Below are positions 1-4,816 of a stretch of DNA of 7,313 nt, one piece after another; positions within the stretch are counted from its first letter, which is position 1, and every line of letters starts with the position of its first letter. This DNA is from Kiritimatiellia bacterium. Its GTDB lineage: Bacteria; Verrucomicrobiota; Kiritimatiellia; RFP12; UBA1067. The translations under genes were made by a program, and so were the position numbers. The stretch lies in assembly GCA_028701555.1 (NCBI GenBank), contig JAQVQN010000118.1, positions 1 to 7,313 on the forward strand, written 5' to 3'. The notes beneath the pieces are model-generated. The model ran no database searches. It was not told the DNA's origin and saw only the letters and a program-made list of their open reading frames with translations.

Positions 1-2220
1 TTTCTTTCGAGTTGGTTGCTCTGGTGCGGTCTGGGTGCTGCGGCTGCGGCATCAGGAGTTGGCAGGCGGGTTACGGTACGTCTGGCGCGACACCCCTGGG
101 TGCTCATAAGCGGTTGTACGGCACTCTATTTTTTGCAATATGCGCTAATCGTCAACCTGCGCGTATGGCTGGGAGTGCCGGATTATCAGGCTTTTCCGCT
201 GCCGCGTCTGGCGGCAGGCTGTTTTCTGGTCAACGCTCCGTTTTGTTTCATGGCTGGATGGGTTATACCGGCGCTATGCCGGCGGCTTGAAGATGCGGGG
301 CTGGAGGTAAGCCGTGCGTTCGCCTGGGAGGCGTTCGGGGCGGCGGCGGGCGGCGGCTGTTTGCTGGCGTTGCTGGTGGCTGGGATCGCGCCGGATCCGC
401 GTGACGAAGCTGAGTGGACACGTTATTTTCCTGCGGCCGTTGAACCGCCGGAGCGGTTCGAGACGGGCGGCGGGACAACTTTTTACGGTAGTCACGGCGG
501 CTCTTTTTACGCATTGTCTTCTGGCGGAGTAAACGAGGTGATACCCGAGGGCGACCACGCAATGGAGCTTGCGGCGCTGGTGCTATCACAACGTCCTTAT
601 GCTCAGAGGATTCTGTTGCTGGGCAGGGTTCCGCTGGCGGTCGGGCTGGCGCTGGAGCGGGTGCGTCCCGACATCGAGGTGGTTTGGTGTCCGTGTGACG
701 CAGTTTACGGGACAAGGCTTTTGCCATTGGCAGCGGCAGGCAGCCGCACGGTGGCGGCAGGCATACCACCTCAGATGTTGCTGGAGCGTGAGACTCAGGG
801 CGGCTTCGACGCAGTGGTGGTAGAGCCGCCGCCGGCAACTACGCTGGAAGGAGCGGTGTGGCGCGAGCCGGCGTTTGCGCTAGCGGTGCGACGCGTCACG
901 CACAGGACTGGCGTGGCGCTTTTCAGCCTAGACTGTGAAGTGGCTACGTTGACTCCGGAGCGGGCGGAGCTGTTGGGAATGTTTGTGAGGGCTGTGCGCC
1001 AAGCTTGGCCGGAGACCGGTCTTTTCGTGCCTGGTGGCGGCGGATGGTGGGTGGCGACGCAGGTGCCGGGTCTGGTTTACGGCGCAGAAATAGCATCGGA
1101 ACGTTTCGCCTTGCTGAAAAAGGAGACGGTCTATCCTGCGGCGGCACTCGGACGGCTCTATGATCCTGAGCGCGCGCGCCGTTTGGCGGAACAGCAGTCG
1201 GCCTTGGGCGATGAGCAAGATCTGGTGCCGCCTGAAGAAATTGAGACGCATAATATTTTGGCAGCGGGGTTGGCGAATGCGGTTAGGGCTGACTGGCCGG
1301 ACAGCACTCCCGGGGTGTGTTTATCGCGAGTGCGTGAGGCGGGCGGCGGTCGATTGCTGGGGCTGGTGCTGTTAGCCTTGTGGATGCTGCCGGTGTTGTG
1401 CGGCAATTCCAAAGCTGCATATCGGCGGCTTTTGGCGGCCTGCCTAGCTGCGTGCGGCGCTTTGGGGCTGGCGGTGTTGCTCGCGTTGCTGTACCGGCTG
1501 CAGATGCGCTTCGGCGCACTATATCTTTTGGCAGGCACAGGCGGCTGTCTATATTTCACTGGGATTTTCATAGGCAACCGGGTTGGCCAGAGGGCATTGA
1601 AATGGGGCGGAAGTTCTGCCACGTTTGTGCGGGTTGCGATCATGATGCTGAGCTTCGTGCAGGCTGTGGCAGCCTTTTCTATTGTAGTGGCATCGGAAAG
1701 GGTTGTGTCCGCATCCGGGCTGGTGGGGCTGTGTCTGGCGGTCGGGTTTTTCGCGGGAGGGGTGGTGCCGTTGGCACTGGCGGTATGTGAAGGCAGCCGT
1801 GCCGAGGGAGCGGCGGTTTTTGTGCTGGCGGACGCATTGGGCGCGTCTGTGGCTGGGCTGTTTTTCGCGGCACTGGTGCCGCTGTCGGGTCTGCTGGGGG
1901 CAGTTGCGGGATTTTCGGCTTTGGCGGCGGGAATAGGTGTGTGCGTGGTCGTGTGCGGTGCCCATGCCCGGCTGGCAGCGGGGGTGGCGCTGGCAGTTTT
2001 GCTGGCGGTTATCGGGGGAAAGGTTAGGAATATTATTCCAGCGGACAGGGGCTTGGATTTTTTCCGCAGTGGTTTTTCAGCGCAAGCGCGCCCACCCGTT
2101 GACGGAGATTTTAAGACGCTGGCACCCAGAGGCATCCCGCGTAAGATTAATGAGCAACGCATACGGGCGCAGATGCGTGACGGTCTGCTTTCGACCAATG
2201 AAACGCTCTGGGTGCAGTAA
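1..2220 (+). CDS. Membrane-embedded spermidine-synthase-like protein (5' partial)
   Basis: The frame is open to the left edge with no start codon that must be used (TTG at 16 is only the first in-window candidate), so the N-terminus is missing. The stop is TAA at 2218-2220. The order is three hydrophobic spans (about 85-400, ending in a WEAFGAAAGGG segment), a soluble domain (about 420-1060), then about seven or eight spans (about 1350-2030, with YFTGIFIGNRVG and VLADALGASVAG), and a hydrophilic tail rich in basic residues. The soluble domain has the layout of polyamine aminopropyltransferases: a strand-loop ILLLGRVPLAVG at 610-645 where the family has its glycine-rich cofactor loop, and FDAVVVEPPP at 805-834 where it has DvIivDxxDP. 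The flanking LGA/GG membrane motifs match fused MFS/spermidine-synthase-like proteins. The acidic catalytic positions are poorly kept, so aminopropyl transfer is doubtful; substrate unknown. Nothing nearby suggests polyamine metabolism. The architecture is fairly sure, the activity is not. Confidence 0.68.
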   Translation, partial: FLSSWLLWCGLGAAAAASGVGRRVTVRLARHPWVLISGCTALYFLQYALIVNLRVWLGVPDYQAFPLPRLAAGCFLVNAPFCFMAGWVIPALCRRLEDAGLEVSRAFAWEAFGAAAGGGCLLALLVAGIAPDPRDEAEWTRYFPAAVEPPERFETGGGTTFYGSHGGSFYALSSGGVNEVIPEGDHAMELAALVLSQRPYAQRILLLGRVPLAVGLALERVRPDIEVVWCPCDAVYGTRLLPLAAAGSRTVAAGIPPQMLLERETQGGFDAVVVEPPPATTLEGAVWREPAFALAVRRVTHRTGVALFSLDCEVATLTPERAELLGMFVRAVRQAWPETGLFVPGGGGWWVATQVPGLVYGAEIASERFALLKKETVYPAAALGRLYDPERARRLAEQQSALGDEQDLVPPEEIETHNILAAGLANAVRADWPDSTPGVCLSRVREAGGGRLLGLVLLALWMLPVLCGNSKAAYRRLLAACLAACGALGLAVLLALLYRLQMRFGALYLLAGTGGCLYFTGIFIGNRVGQRALKWGGSSATFVRVAIMMLSFVQAVAAFSIVVASERVVSASGLVGLCLAVGFFAGGVVPLALAVCEGSRAEGAAVFVLADALGASVAGLFFAALVPLSGLLGAVAGFSALAAGIGVCVVVCGAHARLAAGVALAVLLAVIGGKVRNIIPADRGLDFFRSGFSAQARPPVDGDFKTLAPRGIPRKINEQRIRAQMRDGLLSTNETLWVQ

Positions 2221-2343
2221 CGCAAAAGAGTTTCGGCGCAAATTGTTTTCGCTTCCATTTTCCCAATAGAGGCTTTATATTGCTACTTAATCTTAATCAG
2301 GCCAGAATGCCTTTGTGTCATATCAGTTGCTAGGAGTGAAAAA
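2221..2343 (+). other. Intergenic leader of the rhaT-like gene
   Basis: The 123 bases are AT-richer than the genes around them and most likely hold the promoter for the rhaT-like gene. The best -10-like hexamer is TATATT at 2276-2281, but the hexamer 17 bases upstream (TTCCAT, 2253-2258) is a poor -35. The only strong signal is AGGAG at 2332-2336 before the ATG. No operator palindrome of convincing length was seen. Confidence 0.3.
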
Positions 2344-3477
2344 ATGATCAGTATAACAACGCCCGCCGGTGGAATGATTCTTTTCATGCTCGGCGGTCTT
2401 GCTGGAGCAGTGTTTGCTTTGCCCTTTAAGCAGGTAAAGGGCTGGGCTTACGAGAGCTACTGGATGTTTTATGCCATTTTTGGTTTGATTCTGTTTCCTT
2501 GGTACATGGCGTGGTTGACAGTGCCAAACATGATTGATCTGTTGCGCGAGGCACCAACGGCAGTCTTGGCGCGATGTTTCTTTTTTGGCGCCTTGTGGGG
2601 TTTGGGTGGGTTGACCTGGGGGTTGATGATCCGTTATTTGGGCATCGGGCTTGGTTTGGCGGTAGGCTGCGGGCTGTGCTCAGCGACTGGCACCCTGATA
2701 CCGCCGATAGCGACTGGCAATGCATACGAGCTGGTCAGGCACCTTGGAGCTCTGGTAATTTTGTTTGGAGTCCTGCTTTCTTTGGTAGGCATTGTTTTTG
2801 TAGGACTGGCGGGCAAGGCCAAGGAGGACGAACTTTCATACGAGCAGAAGCGCGCCGCTGTGGCTGAGTTCGATTTCAACAAGGGAATGCTGGTGGCGTT
2901 GTTTTCCGGCATAGCCAGCGCGGGCATGAACTTCGGCTTGCAGAGCGGGCGAGTTTTGCAGAACGAGGCTTTATACAGAGGAACGCCTTACAAGTGGCAA
3001 GGCATTCCGGTGCTGGTAGTGGTGCTGTTCGGCGGCTTTGTTGTAAATTTCATCTGGTGTCTGTACCAAAACTTCAAAAACAATACGACGGGCGATTACG
3101 TCAATAAGCGCACACCGATTTTGGCAAATATAATTTTCGCCGGCCTAGCCGGTGTCATTTGGGCGATGCAGTTTGTCTGCCAGAAGGTCGGCGAGTCTGC
3201 CATGGGGCGGTATGAGTACATAGGGTTTGCCATCGTTATGGGTTCGGCCATATTTTTCAGCTCGCTGGTCGGCATATTGCTGGGTGAGTGGAAGGGCGTA
3301 TCTAAGCGCACGAAAATACTGCTCGGCTGCGGGATACTGACGCTGATGGTGTCGTTCGGGGTGATATCTTATGGACAGAAGATCAAACCGAGCATTGAAC
3401 ATCCTGAAGCGCGCCTGAGGCGCTATGTTGAAAAAGAGCTGCGTGCCGTGAAAAAAGAGATGAACATTATCGACTAA
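2344..3477 (+). CDS. rhaT: L-rhamnose/proton symporter family transporter (RhaT-like)
   Basis: Inner-membrane sugar/H+ symporter of the RhaT family, with about ten hydrophobic spans in 377 residues (E. coli RhaT has 344). Recognised by blocks that align by eye with E. coli RhaT: ALPFKQVKGWAYESYW (25-40; APFKKVKKWSWETMW in E. coli), FGALWGLGGLTWGLMIRYLG (81-100), GTLIPPI (116-122), NKGMLVALFSGIASAGMNF (179-197), LAGVIWAMQFV (268-278) and YEYIGFAIVMG (290-300). The start is ATG 2344 with AGGAG at 2332-2336, seven bases upstream, so the start is well supported. The C-terminal ~33 residues (345-377) form a charged, probably cytoplasmic tail that is extra to the E. coli protein. The gene lies 123 bases after the preceding one and is likely transcribed separately. 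No rhamnose isomerase, kinase or regulator is present, so L-rhamnose as the substrate is inferred from family only; a different deoxysugar is possible. Confidence 0.9.
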   Translation: MISITTPAGGMILFMLGGLAGAVFALPFKQVKGWAYESYWMFYAIFGLILFPWYMAWLTVPNMIDLLREAPTAVLARCFFFGALWGLGGLTWGLMIRYLGIGLGLAVGCGLCSATGTLIPPIATGNAYELVRHLGALVILFGVLLSLVGIVFVGLAGKAKEDELSYEQKRAAVAEFDFNKGMLVALFSGIASAGMNFGLQSGRVLQNEALYRGTPYKWQGIPVLVVVLFGGFVVNFIWCLYQNFKNNTTGDYVNKRTPILANIIFAGLAGVIWAMQFVCQKVGESAMGRYEYIGFAIVMGSAIFFSSLVGILLGEWKGVSKRTKILLGCGILTLMVSFGVISYGQKIKPSIEHPEARLRRYVEKELRAVKKEMNIID

Positions 3478-3495
3478 TGCGGGCCAACCCCGCAT
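3477..3495. terminator. Hairpin between convergent genes, possible terminator
   Basis: ATGCGGG (3477-3483) and CCCGCAT (3489-3495) form a 7-bp perfect stem around a 5-base loop. It begins at the last base of the rhaT-like stop codon and lies 25 bases beyond the stop of the convergent hydrolase gene, a usual place for a shared terminator. There is no T-run on either strand after the stem, so it is not a classical intrinsic terminator. It may act with Rho or only protect transcript ends. Confidence 0.45.
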
Positions 3496-3520
3496 CATTA
3501 ATCACTGGCGTTCACGTATA

Positions 3521-4171
3521 TTAGCAACTGGCAACTCGATGTAGCCATTCCGTCAGTTCAGGCAGGTCTGAGAGCACCGTTGCGGAGCTTTGCAAAAGGC
3601 GGCTGCGCGACTGGTGGCCTTGGGCTATCAGCAGACAGCCTACATCTAAGTGCCGCGCGACTTCATGGTCGTGCAGGGAGTCGCCGATCAGTATAATCTC
3701 GTTCGTCGGCAGTCCGATAGCTTTCAGCAGCGTCTGGCCGATCTCCAGCTTCGAATGCCCGTAAAGGTTATCTACCCCGTAAACGTGTTCGAAAAAGTGC
3801 GACAAACCGTATTCCGAGAGCATATTTTCCAGTATTGACTGTTCGGAGGCGGAGAGCACCGACTGGCTGATTCCGACGGAACTAACGTACTCAAGAGTGG
3901 CGACTGTCTGCGTGTGCAGGCGGATAGTCGTATCGCACAGAAAATTGCGGTGGAACTCATCGGCCATGGTGTCCCAATTTTCTGTTTCAAGCCTGAACCC
4001 GACAGTATGGTAGAAGTCCCTGACCGGGAAACCAAAAGTTTCGCGATAATGAGCGAGGCCGAGGGTTGGCAGGCCCCGGACCCTTAGCATGGCGTTGACT
4101 GCGTTCATACCAGCCTGGGTGTCATCCAGCAGGGTGCCGTTCCAGTCCCAGATAATGTGTTTTATACGCAT
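3521..4171 (-). CDS. HAD-superfamily hydrolase, phosphoglycolate-phosphatase-like
   Basis: Cytoplasmic phosphatase-type protein of 216 residues, the usual length for HAD subfamily I with a helical cap. Motif I is WDWNGTLLDD, with nucleophile D9 and an Asn at position 11 in place of the usual second Asp. The cap covers about residues 18-85. Motif II is VLSASEQ (S107), motif III is K141 in HSKLEIG, and motif IV is IGDSLHDHEVA (D164 and D168 for Mg2+). The layout resembles phosphoglycolate phosphatase (Gph) and beta-phosphoglucomutase relatives; the substrate cannot be told from sequence. The start is ATG 4171 on the minus strand; no clear Shine-Dalgarno site is seen before it, but the first residues already form the expected strand leading into motif I, so the start is probably right. 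It is convergent with the rhaT-like gene and divergent from the sigma factor gene, so it appears to be a single-gene unit. Confidence 0.85.
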   Translation of the reverse strand: MRIKHIIWDWNGTLLDDTQAGMNAVNAMLRVRGLPTLGLAHYRETFGFPVRDFYHTVGFRLETENWDTMADEFHRNFLCDTTIRLHTQTVATLEYVSSVGISQSVLSASEQSILENMLSEYGLSHFFEHVYGVDNLYGHSKLEIGQTLLKAIGLPTNEIILIGDSLHDHEVARHLDVGCLLIAQGHQSRSRLLQSSATVLSDLPELTEWLHRVASC

Positions 4172-4246
4172 GTTTAAAACAATAGTGCAGCCGCGCTGTT
4201 TAGGGAAGCTGATTTTTTGTGATATATTCCCAGTTTACGCCCATAG

Positions 4247-4252
4247 TATAAT
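4247..4252 (+). promoter_or_regulatory. Likely -10 box for the sigma factor operon
   Basis: An exact TATAAT lies 24 bases before the TTG start of the sigma factor gene, in the AT-rich gap between two divergent genes. A transcript starting about seven bases downstream (near 4259) would have a leader of under 20 bases holding AAAGGG at 4265-4269, a usable ribosome-binding site seven bases before the TTG. No good -35 hexamer is seen at 16-18 bases upstream (ATATTC at 4224-4229 at best), so the promoter may be weak, activator-dependent, or recognised by an alternative sigma factor, including the one encoded here. The box is only one strand of a near-palindrome (GTATAATAC), so use on the minus strand is also conceivable. 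Confidence 0.5.
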
Positions 4253-4276
4253 ACAGGAGCAAGAAAGGGCACTGAT

Positions 4277-4816
4277 TTGGAATGTGAATCAAATACGGGT
4301 GCTGTCTTTGAAATGGAGCTGGCGAATGCGCAGCTCACTCTCTTGACGTATATCGCCAAGCTGTTGGGAGGTGTCTCGGACGCGCGCGACGTGTTGCAAG
4401 AGACCAATCTGGCCTTGTGCAAAGCCCGCGAGCGTTATGATCCGGCGCGCCCGTTCATGGCATGGGCCAGGACAGTGGCTTACTACGAGGTGATGACCTG
4501 GCGCAAACGGCAGTCCCGGTCGCGAGTGATTTTCTCCGACGAGACGGTTGAGCGGTTGGCAGCCTCGATGGCGCATGAGGAGATGCGGGTCGATGATCGG
4601 TTAACATGGTTGGAAGCCTGCAAGAAGCTTTTGCCTGCGGGCATGGCGACACTACTAGATCTGTATTACGGCGAGAACGAGAGTCTGGCCGAGATCGCGT
4701 CGCGGACCGGGCGCAGCGCGCATTCGCTGGCCAACTCGCTTTACTATGTGCGTAAAGTGCTCAAGGATTGTGTCGAGGGCCATATGGCGCAGGCGCGGAA
4801 AGCGGGGCATTCGTGA
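4277..4816 (+). CDS. Sigma-70 family RNA polymerase sigma factor (ECF-like, Rhodopirellula/Verrucomicrobium type)
   Basis: Two-domain sigma factor of 179 residues that directs RNA polymerase to a specific promoter set. Region 2 covers about residues 20-82: YIAKLLGGVSDARDVLQETN followed by YDPARPFMAWARTVAYYEV and the basic WRKRQSRSR, the typical -10-binding and core-binding helices. Region 4 covers about 110-166: LLPAGMATLLDLYYGENESL, AEIASRTGRSAHSLANSLYYVRKVL, a clear helix-turn-helix for -35 recognition. The pattern (DVLQET, RPFMAWAR, YYVRKVL) fits the Rhodopirellula/Verrucomicrobium sigma-70 subfamily. The start chosen is TTG 4277 with AAAGGG seven bases before it; ATG 4313 (residue 13) is the alternative and would still keep region 2. 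The stop TGA overlaps the GTG of the next gene by four bases, so the two are probably translationally coupled as a sigma/anti-sigma pair. Target promoters are unknown. Confidence 0.88.
   Translation: MECESNTGAVFEMELANAQLTLLTYIAKLLGGVSDARDVLQETNLALCKARERYDPARPFMAWARTVAYYEVMTWRKRQSRSRVIFSDETVERLAASMAHEEMRVDDRLTWLEACKKLLPAGMATLLDLYYGENESLAEIASRTGRSAHSLANSLYYVRKVLKDCVEGHMAQARKAGHS

Noticed and set aside
2236..2252. Imperfect hairpin GCGCAAA/TTTTCGC after the first gene as a terminator
   Set aside because: One internal mismatch, a 3-base loop, mostly A-T pairs and only a broken T-rich stretch downstream; too weak to call.
1158..2258. Long minus-strand open frame (366 codons) opposite the membrane protein gene
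   Set aside because: Its translation is Ala/Thr/Pro/Ser-rich with no recognisable domain, while the plus strand encodes clear membrane spans. It is the antisense shadow of a GC-rich gene.
2299..2312. AGGC/GCCT inverted repeat in the rhaT-like leader as an operator
   Set aside because: Only four paired bases, expected by chance.
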